Assembly (NCBI GenBank): GCA_030248195.1
Contig: JASAND010016501.1
Coordinates: 1-64,000 of the forward strand
DNA from: Trissonchulus latispiculum
Lineage: Eukaryota; Nematoda; Enoplea; Enoplida; Ironidae
Reading direction: 5' to 3'
Length of the DNA: 64,000 bases
The notes under the pieces were generated by a model, which worked only from the letters and a program-made list of their open reading frames with translations, was not told where the DNA came from and searched no databases. Positions 1-11,067 of this stretch are shown one piece after another; the stretch's first letter is position 1, and every line of letters begins with the position of its first letter. The translations under genes were made by a program, and so were the position numbers.

Positions 1-1897
1 TATCTCCTCTGAAGCGGTTCTGCCGAATATTGGATTTTTGCCGAATTTTTAAAGTCAGAAGTTTGGAAAATCGGCCAATTTTGGACCATGTAAAACAGAT
101 TTTGGACCATGAAAAACAGGACCTACGGTACTCTTTTGCTTGTCCTGAACGATTGGCAAAAGCTACTGAAACAGCGAATAGATAGCAGCACTCTACGCTT
201 AAAACCACGTCTTATAAAAGTACTCGCATGTTTGTATCGTCTACAGTAAGCTCAAAAAACTTGCCACAAAAACAGCACATTTTGCTAAAAATGGCCATTT
301 TTCATAATTTTCACATTATTTTGATAATTGATCACTCATTATGTGGTAAAAAATCACCAAACTTGGCAGATTAATTAATATATTTTTGCCTGTCACGTAA
401 TGTGGCCATAACAACTGCGTCAATATTGAACATGCTGCTGGAGCGGCACCTTTGATCTTTATAGGTGAAAAATGTCAATTTTAAAATTTTTCCAAATATA
501 GACAAAATGGGTATCAATCGATAGCTAATGGAACGAGGAGCAACTTTGCTCATACAACCATGGGTCTAAAATGTTGTCTGTGCAAGATAAAACGAGTTCA
601 AGTTATACTGGGCAGTCCTGCGAAGTTAGGTCAGTGCATCACTCAAACATGGATTGTGAACGCCTGGATAGCTAGCCTTGAGCCATGTCTGCACTTAAAT
701 ATTACCTTAGTAAAGACTTTAATTTGGTGTATGGGTTAACCCTTCGCTTTCGGTCGCGTTTGGTCTCCATACCTAGGGCTCATCGCCTGAAATTTTCAAG
801 TTTTCGGGCGTTTGAACCGAAAAAATTATTTTCGAACGCTAATATTCTAAGTTATTTTTCAGAACATAGGGGGGGGGGGGGGGGGGGGGGGGTATGTTTC
901 GACCTACCAGTAGGCATTGAAAATGGTCTACTAACTCGGAGCCCGTTTCTTGGAGGCTAAAACTTAAGGGGGGGTCACTTTGGTCAAAAATCGATAGTCA
1001 CGGATTTCGCTCATTTTTACACATAATATGCCCCCATATGTTCTGAAAAATAACTTAGAATATTAGCGTTCGAAATTAAACTGTGACAGAGTTATTCAGG
1101 TTCAAAGCCGGAAAACTTGAAAATTCCGGCGATGAGCCCTGCAAGGTCAGGTGGAGACCAAACGCGACCGAAAGCAGGGTTAACCGATACACCAAATTAA
1201 AGCTTTTACTAAGGTAATATTTAAGTGCAGACGTGGCTCAAGGCCAGCTATCCAGGCGTTCATAATGCATGCTTGAGTGCTGCACTGACCTAACCTTGCA
1301 GGATTGCCCAGTATAACTTTAACTCGTTCTATCTTGCACAGACAACATTTTAGACCTATGGTTGTATGAGAAAAGTTGCTCCTCGTTCCATTAGCTATCG
1401 ATTGATACCCATTTTGTCTATATTTGGAAAAATTTTAAAATTGACATTTTTCACCTATAAAGATCAAAGGTGCCGCCACAGCAGCATGTTCAATATTGAC
1501 GCATTTGTTTTGGCCACATTATGTGACAGACATAGACATATTAATTAATCTGCCAAGTTTGGTGATCTTTTACCACATAATGAGTGAGAAATTATCAAAA
1601 GAATGTGAAAATTATGAAAAATGGCCATTTTTAGCAAAATTTGCTGTTTTTGTGGCAAGTTTTTTGAGCTTACTGTAGATGATAGAAACATGCGAGTACT
1701 TTCATAAGACGCGGCTTTAAGCGTAGAGTGCAGCTATCTATTGGCCGTTTTTGTAGCGTTTGCCAATCGTTCAGGACAAGCAAAAGAGTACCGTAGGTGC
1801 TGTTTTTCATGGTCCAAAAATGGGCGATTTTCCAAAATTCTGGCTTTAAAAATTCGCCAAAAATCCAATACTGAACACAATCGTTTCAGAGGAGATA
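1..1897. repeat. Large fold-back repeat, left part cut by window start
   Basis: The first bases (TATCTCCTCTGAAGCG) recur inverted near 1883-1897, and the similarity continues inward on both sides to about 880 and 1030, placing the centre near 950. The arms are diverged but clearly reverse complements. A run of about 22 G lies at 870-892. Short reading frames inside are mirror images of each other and are not genes. The left arm starts exactly at the window edge, so the element may extend further left. Confidence 0.85.
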
Positions 1898-2185
1898 GCT
1901 GCACTCTACAATATGTCCTTAATGGTTCTGAAAAGGTTTCAAAGTTCTGACTCTTATACAGCAAAAAATTTTTCTGCCACAAACTTTTTAACCTAACTTT
2001 TTCATTTTCCTATGTTTAACACATGTCGAGGTCACCTTTAAGGGCATGTACAGAACGATAGAAGCAATATTTCGCAAAACGCACTTGTCTTGTTTCGCGG
2101 ACCCATGGGGACTACAAAATATGTGAAAATCAGCAAAATCGGAGATGGTCGAAAAATCGGCGAAAAAGTGACCCCCCCCTTAAGT
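962..2185. mobile_element. TIR element with CTTAAGGGGGG ends
   Basis: The left end (CTTAAGGGGGGG, then GTCAC) and right end (GTGACCCCCCCCTTAAG) are inverted. Both end regions recur at about 60515-60610 and 61575-61766, so the two copies share termini. At the right end about 190 bp match, including ACCCATGGGGACTACAAAA. The middles look different. No coding capacity is seen, so this is a non-autonomous element overlapping the fold-back on its left. Confidence 0.6.
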
Positions 2186-2399
2186 TCTAAATTCGTCAGC
2201 TTTCCAAGCGAGCTTGCTGATTTTGAAATATTATGCTTTATATACTTCAAGCGCTTTACACTGAACTGCCAGAGCGGGATTTGTGACACCAATTTTTACT
2301 GCATATGTGGTATTAAGTGTTGGATTATATGCATTAATTAAATTAATTAAATTAAGTTGGGTTTTAAGTTGTATTAATTATGTAATTATTAAGTATTAC
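2186..2399. other. Spacer without recognisable feature
   Basis: AT-rich sequence with a short ATTAA-type run near 2334-2360. I see no gene or repeat family. Confidence 0.4.
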
Positions 2400-2668
2400 G
2401 AATACAACTGTTGCAGACGCAGAGCTATGCTCATAAATTGGTAAACTGTTACTGAAGAACTGCCACCAGCATCAGTCCGGGCAATTTCCGCGAATATGGG
2501 TTGTTCAGCGAAGCTGGTCCATATTAGTGCGCTTTTAACCTAGTCCTCCTGGTATTTACAACCTGCCCCTCCCATATTAACGTTTTAAAACCTAGTCCTC
2601 TGTCCGCTTAAAACCCAGTGTCACCCATATTGCATTTTTCATGCTCCATCGGAGCATTTTCATTCTTG
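2400..2668. repeat. Solo right end of the 2878-6050 element family
   Basis: This stretch matches 5770-6046 in the same orientation (GAAGAACTGCCA, then GCGAATATGGGTTG, then ATGCTCCATCGGAGCAT) and is inverted relative to 2880-3057. It ends at the same kind of terminus (GGAGCATTTT). It is the terminal piece of another copy whose remainder is missing. Confidence 0.8.
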
Positions 2669-3060
2669 TGCTATATACAGTAACTAAAACTATTGCAGCC
2701 ATGGGTACTGGATTTTGGATTTCTGTCAAAATAGAGAAAAAGGAAGAAATTGGAACTTCTCAAGCTTCTTTGTTCTGTACTTTCGGTTGACGATTAATGG
2801 TTGGCGGAATTTTTAAAGTTTCTTTCACACAGCTTTAACGTTTTTCCTTTTTACTGAGAACCTTAAAAATGAAATAGGACAAGAATAAAAATGCTCCGGT
2901 GGAGCATGAAAAATGCAATATGGGTGACATTAGGTTGTAAATGGACAGAGGACTAGGTTTTAAAACGTTAATATGGGAGGGGCAGGTTGTAAATGCCAGG
3001 AGGACTAGGTTAAAAGCGCACTAATATGGACCAGCTTCGCTGAACAACCCATATTCGGGC

Positions 3061-3290
3061 CAGTATAAAAAGCGGACGCGGACGCGGAAGTGGACTCGGG
3101 GTATAAAACGCGGACGCGGACGCGGACGTAAGGTATAAAAAGCGGACGTCAGTTTCTGGTATAATCCGCGTACGCGGACGAAAGGTATAATTTGCGGACG
3201 CGGACGCGGATGCAGGGTTTAATTAGCGGACGCGGACGCGAGGTATAAAACACGGACCCAAAGCGGACGCTAATATAATCTGCTTGCAGC
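3061..3290. repeat. Minisatellite with TATAAAA in each unit (left arm)
   Basis: Degenerate units of about 25-30 bp of the form GGTATAAAA followed by GCGGACGCGGACGCGG. The array is the inverted partner of 5075-5520. Every unit carries a TATA-box-like heptamer next to a CpG-rich block. Confidence 0.85.
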
Positions 3291-3597
3291 ATAAAGTAAT
3301 CAGGTTCCATAAATGACTTTTACACAAAGAAGCACTTCTAATACAACTTTAGCCCAAAAACTTTTGGACGGCGTCATAAAATAGCTGCCATAATTTATTA
3401 TAAGAGCAATTATTATTTGCAGTTATTTATAAGAAAAATATTTAATGTAATATAGATTTTTTAAATTTTTTAAGATTTTTTGAAGATTTTTTAGAAGCAG
3501 ATTTTTTAAATCACAAGCCATTATCTAAGCTTTAATTCTTTTTAATAATCATATAAGTTCAAAAATATTTTCAAATTTTTACCAAAGCTTATTTTCC

Positions 3598-4212
3598 ATT
3601 ATCCCCCACACAGCTCCGAAGAAGTACCGAAGTAGCACAATTTGACTGATTGAGTTGAAATTTGGTAGGAATAGGTTTTCGGACCTGCTGATTTGAAAAA
3701 TGCAAAATTTTTAAATTTTAAAAAAAATTTTAAAATTTAAAAATTTTAGTTTGGTAAGGGGGGACACCAAGAGGAACCAAAAATTTTTTGAAAAAAATTT
3801 TGCTGAAAAGTTGCGCATAGGGGTTTTCTGGGGCGCTGATCACGAATCTGAAATCAGTTTTTCGATTCCACTTTTCGTTAGCTTAATATAAGCTAAAGTT
3901 TTAAGCTTAAGATGTAAGCTTATCCTGAGCTAACGAAAAGCTGAATCAAAAAACCGATTTCAGATTCGTGATCAGCGCCCCAGAAAACCCCTATGCGCAA
4001 CTTTTCAGCAAAAGTCTTTTCAAAAAATTTTTTGGTTCCCCTTGGTCCCCCCTTACCAAACTAAAATTTTAAAATATTTAAATTTTTTTTAAAAATTTAA
4101 AATTTTTTGCATTTTTGAAATGAGCAGGTCCGAAAACCTACCCCTACCAAATTTCAACTCAATCAGCAAATTGTGCTTCTTCGGTACTTCTTCGGAGCTA
4201 TGGGGGGATAAT
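3598..4212. repeat. 615-bp palindrome nested in the 2878-6050 element
   Basis: The left end ATTATCCCCC with CCGAAGAAGTACCGAAG is the inverse of the right end CTTCGGTACTTCTTCGG with GGGGGGATAAT. Deeper pairs include TCAGATTCGTGATCAGCGC near 3960 and its inverse near 3840. A related palindrome lies at 49745-50565 and a more diverged one at 27632-28080. No coding frame. Confidence 0.85.
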
Positions 4213-4429
4213 GGGAAAGACCCACAAATTCTTCACTATTGAAGTTTACAATTTCTTCCAATTTTTATCAAAACCTGCTATTGATTTCCCAAAATTTCGC
4301 AGACGATTAAAATTTTGGTTTTGCCAACTCATTTATACATTAATTTAGAAAATGCTACAGTCTTATTAAATACTTTTCACAAAACCTAGAACAAACTGTT
4401 ATGTATGTCATAATTATTCTTTTTGGGGT

Positions 4430-4577
4430 GGTGATGGAATATGGAAGACAAAAAATTTAGCCTTCCTAGGCAAAATCAAAAATTTTTGCAGATTTTTGAA
4501 TTTTCTGGAAAACCGGGTCACCGGGTCAGGGCTCAACCGGGTCACCGGGTCAATCCGAAGTGACCCGGTTCCATCAC
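4430..4577. repeat. Small element with ACCGGGTC repeats
   Basis: Short inverted ends GTGATGGAA and TTCCATCAC flank four or more copies of ACCGGGTC, one of them inverted (GACCCGGT). Like others in the window, it is a tiny element filled with a short GC-rich motif. No target duplication found. Confidence 0.45.
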
Positions 4578-5074
4578 ACGAAATAGAGCTCGCTGAACGA
4601 AATTGTTGATTCGTTTAACCAAACAAGTTAACTGAAATAATCTGGTTAAGTTTTCTACCCTGTGTGCGAAAAGGATTGAGTTAATTTTAATTCTTTCAAC
4701 TAGTTTAAATCAATGTGCGAAAAGATCCTTATAAAACTTCCGGCAAAAACTGTGGGAATAGCAAAAGGTTTTTTTACAAAATGTAGAAAAGATTACGTCT
4801 TGTAATTTCGACAGGATATCGTTCGTAGTTTTCATATTTCGCTCGCAGTTTCATATTTTATTAGTTTTTAAGGTTAACCTAACCACAGCAGCTTTAGGGT
4901 AACCCCGAGTATGTGAAACCCTAGAGAAAGTGAGCATGAAATATTTTTCTTTTAATATTGCATTATTTTATGACGTCGTCCAATAGATTTTGGCTAAAGT
5001 TCTATTGGAAGTGCTTCTTTGAGTGAAAGTAATTTATGAAACCTGATTACTTTATGCTGCAAGCAGATTATATT

Positions 5075-5520
5075 AGAGTCCGTTTGGGGGTCTGCGTTTT
5101 ATACTTCACGTCCGCGTCCGCATTTTATACCTTGCGTCCGCGTCCGCAAATTATACCGCGCGTCCGCGTTCACGTCCGCTTTTTATACCTCACGTCCGCG
5201 TCCGCGTTTTATACCCCACGTCCGCGTTCACGTCCGCTTTTTATACCTCACGTCCGCGTCCGCGTTTTATACCCCACGTCCGCGTCCGCGTTTTATACCT
5301 CACGTCCTTGTCCGCGTTTTATACCTCACGTCCGCGTCCGCGTTTTATACCCCACGTCCGCGTTCGCGTCCGCGTTTTATACCCCACGTCCGCGTTCACG
5401 TCCGCTTTTTATACCTCACGTCCGCGTCCGCTTTTTATACCCCGCGTCCGCTTCCGCGTCCGCGTTTTATACCCCGCGTCTTAAGACGTTTCCGCGTCCG
5501 CGTCCGCTTTTTATACTGGC
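5075..5520. repeat. Minisatellite with TATAAAA in each unit (right arm)
   Basis: About 16 units of the form TTTTATACC, then CACGTCCGCGTCCGCG, in the opposite orientation to 3061-3290 and longer. The unit is a multiple of three in places, which keeps a 192-residue frame open by chance. Confidence 0.85.
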
Positions 5521-6050
5521 CCCCCATATTCGCGGTCACTCATGCTCCACTCCACATGACATACGAGTAAGATCCTGCATTCTTCAACTTTCAAAGCAAG
5601 CGGGACGATTTTGAAATATTAAAGCTTATTCCAAATAAACAATGCAGTTCTGGTAGAAAGGTGTTCCAGGTGTTTTTTCTGCAGTGTCAGCGCAGAATCT
5701 TGTATTAAGTTGATGCGAAAAGCAGTTGACATTATGTACGTGTATTATTAAGTTGTATAATAAAGGAGCACGACCACATACGTGCAGGCCGTGCTGACAT
5801 ATCGTATTTTTCGAAGAACTGCCAATATCAACAGCAAGCAGCAGCCGATAGAAACTCTGGACAGTTTTCGCGAATATGGGTTGTTCAGCGAAGCTGGTCC
5901 ACATTAGTGCGCTTTTAACCTAGTCCTCCTGGCATTTACAACCTGCCCCTCCCATATTAACGTTTTAAAACCTAGTCCTCTGTCCATTTACAACCTAATG
6001 TCACCCATATTGCATTTTTCATGCTCCACCGGAGCATTTTTATTGTTGTC

Positions 6051-6518
6051 ATGAGGGTGCGCGGAGCGCCCTCATAATATGAGCTATAAAGGTACTTTGC
6101 GGATTGGGAAAACTGTTAATTAGCCATAACTAATTAACGGTAGGGAGTTGAGAGCTAAAGTTTACATTTTTGAAATCTCCAGGCCAAGAGCTTTCGAATG
6201 ATACCAAACTTGCCCGGAAAAAATGAACTTTGAAAAAATCGACTTTTTGATATTAGTTTGAAAGTGGGGTTTTTTTTTCTCTGTATCGACCACTTTTATA
6301 GGGCGATTTTTGCGCACACCGATTTTTCAAACGGCCCATAGGAAAAATTTTTCTATACTAATTTTTGATTATCTAGGCGATGGTCCAGATCAAGTTTATG
6401 TTTGATTTCCGAATTTCGCTCTGGGTCGATTTTTAAAGATGGTCAAAAATGGAAAAATCGACGTTTGGACTTTCGACGTTTGGAGGTCCCAACACAGAAA
6501 ATTGTCAAAAAGTCGTCT
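6051..6518. other. Spacer with a GC hairpin
   Basis: Begins with an imperfect hairpin (AGGGTGCGCGGAGCGCCCT, 6053-6071) just outside the element end, then AT-rich sequence. No gene is seen. From about 6520 it runs into the diverged first satellite unit. Confidence 0.4.
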
Positions 6519-7677
6519 AAAATAGCGTTTTTCGGCCATTTGGTGGTGCCCATATATAGTAAATCGGGGTCGCTGAACACGATGAGCATACTGCCGAAAC
6601 CGCCCGAAGTGACCACTGGTCAGCATGGCCCCGTGGCACCTCGCCCAGGGTCAAAGTTATATTAAGTTGGGAAAAGTCACTAAAACAGCGTTTTTCGGGG
6701 TTTTGGTTGGGGGCATATATAGTAAATCGACTACGCTCGTTTCAATGAGCATATTTTCAGAACCGACGGAAGTGACCACTGGTCACTATGGCCTAGGTGG
6801 CCTATTGACCAGTGGTCAAACCCCCTAAAACAGCGTTTTTCGAGGTTTTGGTTGGGGGCATATATAGTAAATCGACTGCGCTCGTTTCAATGAGCATATT
6901 TTCAGAACCGACGGAAGTGACCACTGGTCACTATGGTCTAGGTGGCCTATTGACCAGTGGTCAAACCCCCTAAAACAGCGTTTTTCGAGGTTTTGGTTGG
7001 GGGCATACATAGTAAATCGGCTACGCTCGTTTCAATGAGCATATTTTCAGAACCGACGGAAGTGACCACTGGTCACTATGGCCTAGGTGGCCTATTGACC
7101 AGTGGTCAAACCCCCTAAAACAGCGTTTTTCGGGATTTTGGTTGGGGGCATATATAGTAAATCGACTACGCTAGTTTCAATGAGCATATTTTCAGACCCG
7201 ACGGAAGTGACCACTGGTCACTATGGCCTAGGTGGCCTACTGACCAGTGGTCAAACCCCCTAAAACAGCGTTTTTCGGGATTTTGGTTGGGGGCTGATAT
7301 AGTAAATCGACTACGCTCGTTTCAGTGAGCATATTTTCAGAACCGACGGAAGTGACCACTGGTCACTATGGTCTGGGTGGCCTATTGACCAGTGGTCAAA
7401 CCCCATAAAACAGCGTTTTTCGGGGTTTCTGTTGGGGGCATATATAGTAAATCGACTACGCTCGTTTCAATGAGCATATTTTCAGAACCGACGGAAGTGA
7501 CCGCTGGTCACTATGCTCTAGGTGGCCTATTGACCAGTGGTCAAGCCCCCTAAAACAGCGTTTTTCGAGGTTTTGGTTGGGGGCATATATAGTAAATCGA
7601 CTACGCTCGTTTCAATGAGCATATTTTCAGGACCGGCGGAAGTGACCACTGGTCACTGCAGGCTATTGACCAGTGGT
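6519..7677. repeat. Tandem satellite, 145-bp period, seven units plus a diverged leader
   Basis: The phrase AAAACAGCGTTTTTCG recurs at 6682, 6827, 6972, 7117, 7262, 7407 and 7552, exactly 145 bp apart each time. A diverged copy starts at 6519. Each unit contains an inverted pair, GACCACTGGTC and GACCAGTGGTC, separated by about 25 bp around CTATGGCCTAGGTGGCC. Units differ by scattered substitutions but hardly by length. No coding frame. Confidence 0.95.
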
Positions 7678-7763
7678 CATTGTTTGGAATAGAGAATCTT
7701 CTGGGAGTGATAAATTGCAGACTACTTCTGCGTAAGAGCAGCGCTCCCAAAAATTGGAAGAAG

Positions 7764-9409
7764 GACAAGTAGGAAAAATGCTCCTTGCAGTCGCATGTAA
7801 AATGCAATATGAGCCATGATGGTCAACATTTAAATATGTCAAGGACAAGATTTAAAACGTTTAATATGAGCCAGCATTTAAATCGGTGAAGGACAAGATG
7901 TAACTGGCTAATATGAGCCGCCACGTTTCTCTTGGGCTCATATTGACGCGATGATACTAAGTTGAGTAACTATTTTGCACATTTCAAATTCGCATATACG
8001 TATACGTACAGTAGCGTAGGTACAAAAAATTTTCAGGGGGGGGCGGTGTTGACCGAGGACTTTTGAGGGGGGGGGGGGTAAAATTTTCTAGTTTTGCGTA
8101 ACATGCACACTGCGTAACTGCAAGTTGTCCTATAAATTCAAAAGCCTTCTATGGTACATGTTTCCACTTGTTACAACTGAAAGCGAAATCCTAAGTCCCA
8201 AATGGGGGGTCTGGGGGGCGGAGCCCCCCAGAAGTTGAGAAAATTTTTAAATTTCGCCATTAAACGCTATTGAAACATTTAATTCTTTATAAATGATTTA
8301 TCAATTGACTAACAACATTTTGTACCTTTATTTACTATTTTCTACGTTTACTGTCTTGTCCGAAAACTAAAACTATTAGGATGCTCCCATTAAGAATTGC
8401 GTATTCTGATCATATCAACCAATTAGGCTGAAGATGTTGGGAATAATAACGCAGATAACAGCAAAACTGCAAAGCAACTTATACATACAAACATTTGTTA
8501 GCATGTTTAATGAAAACTAATAATTTTGATAATCGAAATAACCAAAATTCGCGCCGAAGGCGCGAAAATATTTTTATTGGTGTAGAAAATGCACCAATGT
8601 TGAGCTAATTTGAAGCATTAATGTATAATTTGTGTATGTTTTCAATAAAGTTAAACGCCCGCGCTCCGCGCGGGCGTAAAATTTTTCTTTTGCCCAATTT
8701 TTCAGGGGGGCAAAGCCATTATTTCGGGGAGGGCGGCCGCTCCCCCCGCCCCCCCCCCGTGTCTACGCTAGTGTATACGTATATAATTGTCGTACTATTG
8801 ATATATACAATAAGTGAAGTGAATCCAACGACACTGTGGATAAGCACACAGCAAATTTTTACACATCAGCTGTGTATGTACTTTGTTGTATAAATGTGAG
8901 CCGATAATGAAGACTTGAAGAATACTGGTTTACAGGAGCTTTATACATTTATACATATATATACCAAATATATATGCCACTTAATTCAACGTTGAAGGGG
9001 AGAACTTCATCTGCTTAAAGTGTTCACATACCTTAAATTCGTTGTTTGAGTTGAGCTAGTGAAATTAGATTCAGACAGGACACATATAACCAAACATTAC
9101 ATGAAGCTAATGACATTACGCAAGACGGTGAGGATTTGTTCAGACTTGGAATAAAGGTAAAGAGTCTGTAGGCAAAATGGTAAGATGTCTTTGTGATGTC
9201 AAGCCGTTGAAACCACGGCAGGGAGCGTCAATATGAGCCCAAGAGAAACGTGGCGGCTCATATTAGCCAGTAACATCTTGTCCTTCACCGATTTAAATGC
9301 TGGCTCATATTAAACGTTTTAAATCTTGTCCTTGACATATTTAAATGTTGACCATCATGGCTCATATTGCATTTTACATGCGACTGCAAGGAGCATTTTT
9401 CCTACTTGT
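7764..9409. mobile_element. 1.65-kb TIR element
   Basis: Inverted ends of about 180 bp (7764-7945 and 9226-9409) begin ACAAGTAGGAAAAATGCTCC and contain AATATGAGCC motifs at regular spacing. They resemble the TIRs of the 2878-6050 element (same ATGCTCC start, AATATGRG and ACGTTTTAAA blocks), but the interior is unrelated and contains a separate hAT-type insertion. No transposase found. Confidence 0.85.
8009..8773. mobile_element. hAT-type non-autonomous element with 8-bp target duplication
   Basis: The element runs from CAGTAGCGTAGGTAC to GTGTCTACGCTAGTG, which are near-perfect inverses. It is flanked on both sides by TATACGTA (8001-8008 and 8774-8781), an 8-bp target duplication as made by hAT transposases. 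The ends have long G/C runs. Inside are hairpins TTCGCGCCGAAGGCGCGAA (8549-8567) and CCCGCGCTCCGCGCGGG (about 8658). No transposase gene. Confidence 0.85.
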
Positions 9410-10687
9410 ATATATAGCAAGCTTAACAAAAAAAGATCAAAATTTGGTTTTTTGGCTGGAACTTTCGCAAAACTAAACCAAATCGATTACTTTGAGGACC
9501 CATGGACATGCCTTGGGCTAAGCTTTAAACCATCCCAGTTTCATTGCTCTACGACCTATCAGGAAGTTGCAGTGATCGAAAGTCAGTGATTTTTTATTTG
9601 TTAAGGTTTTAACAAATAAAAAATCACCCTTTAACAAAAAAACAATCAGTGGCGGATCGGATCCCAGAGAGCAGCTAGCACCGTTTTCTCATCAGTTTTG
9701 GATAGAGCGCACTAATAACGTATTTAGAACCCAAAATCGCTAACGTAGTGTTCCAACTAGGGTAACTGACCCCGCCGAAGTCTTAGTGGTCACTAATGGC
9801 CCCGGCAGCGTCCAGGATGAAGTCTGATGGCTCTAAAATGCCGTTTTAAAGGTTAAAACTTTGTTTTTTTCGTGCTTGTGAGTGATTATAACTTATTTCC
9901 AGGCGTTTTGGCAGAGAAACTTAGGACTTCGTTTGTTGGTGGGATATGACCCACGGTCACGTGACCCCTGCCGGACCCTTCCGGACACTCCAGGTACAAA
10001 CTGGACAGTCCGATATGGCTAAAAACATGTCCTAGGGGGTTTTCTCGTGCGCAGAATTCAAATCTGGCATTAGTTTTTAGGTAACTACAGTCTAATACTG
10101 ACTTCTGGAATCACGTTTACCGTCAAACGGTTCAAGCCCGACTGGTAACCAGGTTGGACTACCAGAAGTGCCAGGCAACCACAAAAACAACGGCTATAAG
10201 GGTTTTCGAGGTCACTGAGCTCGAATTTGGCGTTAGTTTTGCTCTATCTGCTGTTCTGACATCAGTAACACAATATTAAAGTGATTTTTTATTTGTTAAA
10301 ATTTTAACAAATAAAAATCACCCACCCCAGGACCGTTCACAGGTCCGACTGAGAACTTCCATATATGTATCGATAGCGCACAGTCAGGACATGTCGCATG
10401 TACCATATGAGTTGCCTAGGTACTTCCCTTAGTAAATAGTAGCCGAAACTCGAAGTTCGGTCCTGAACGTTTTTGAGGTCACTTTTGGGTACCCTCACTT
10501 GGAGGTCTGCCCTGAACGCATGGAAAGAGCCTAGGGGTTCAAACTAGTAGGCTGTAATGTCGAGATGTGTGGCTATCACCGTGCAAAAAATTGGGTCGAT
10601 ACGACTTGTCTAGGAGTCAGGGCGGGGTGATCTTTTTTTTGTTAAAAAATCCGGTGATCTTTTTTTTGTTAAGCTTGCTATATATAC
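9408..10687. mobile_element. 1.28-kb TIR element
   Basis: About 31-bp inverted ends: GTATATATAGCAAGCTTAAC at 9408 and its inverse at 10656-10687. Two internal near-perfect hairpins of about 42 bp (9586-9628 and 10281-10322) have arms GTGATTTTTTATTTGTTAA and look like junctions of further nested copies. The interior has weak similarity to the 145-bp satellite (CACTAATGGCCCCG near 9795). No open frame of note. Confidence 0.75.
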
Positions 10688-11059
10688 TAGGGATGCACCG
10701 GGGCCTGGCCCCGGCCCCGGTAGTCAGGCCCCGGCCCCGGCCCCGGCCCCGGCCCCGGTGGTCAGGCCCCGGTACCGACCGGGGCCAAAAATTAGCAAAG
10801 TTTTGTAAATTTTTGACATTTTTTGACCAAAATTTTTAATTTTCGAAAGTCAAAAAGTGTCACAAATCGTTTGTTTTCCCGCTGATATGAATGAAAACAA
10901 CGATAGTAACGTTTGTATATCAAAAATTATTGCAAAATTTAAATTTTCAAGAAAATTTTTGAAAATTTTCGATTTGGACCCCCAATTTCTAGGCCCCGGC
11001 CGGGGCCACGATGAGGTCCCGTCCCCGGCCCCGGTAGTGGCGGCCCCGGTGCATCTCTA
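10688..11059. mobile_element. hAT-type MITE filled with GGCCCCGG, 8-bp target duplication
   Basis: 372 bp from TAGGGATGCACCGGGGCC to GGCCCCGGTGCATCTCTA, inverted at the ends and flanked by perfect duplications of ATATATAC (10680-10687 and 11060-11067). Both ends are packed with the motif GGCCCCGG. It sits at the very right edge of the element at 9408-10687. Short reading frames here are repeat translation. Confidence 0.92.
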
Positions 11060-11067
11060 ATATATAC

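Larger units (their letters stand above)
2878..6050. mobile_element. 3.2-kb TIR/fold-back element with GC-rich arms
   Basis: Inverted ends of about 180 bp (2878-3060 and 5869-6050) start with AATAAAAATGCTCC and hold two subrepeats of about 60 bp containing CCATATT and CTAGTCCTC. Inside lie inverted GC-rich minisatellite arms (3061-3290 and 5075-5520), a further inverted stretch around TGCTTGCAGCATAAAG (about 3275-3320 and 5030-5075), and a nested palindrome (3598-4212). No transposase is seen. A 192-residue frame at 5036-5614 is translated repeat, not a gene. The element at 7764-9409 has TIRs of the same plan. Confidence 0.85.

Noticed and set aside
5036..5614. 192-residue open frame, the second longest on the plus strand
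   Set aside because: It translates the GC-rich minisatellite arm; the repeat (FYTPRPR...VRVLYPTS) mirrors the DNA unit and has no protein family look.
6519..7677. Regular direct repeats resembling a CRISPR array
   Set aside because: The period is 145 bp with no unique spacers, in a eukaryotic genome; it is a satellite.
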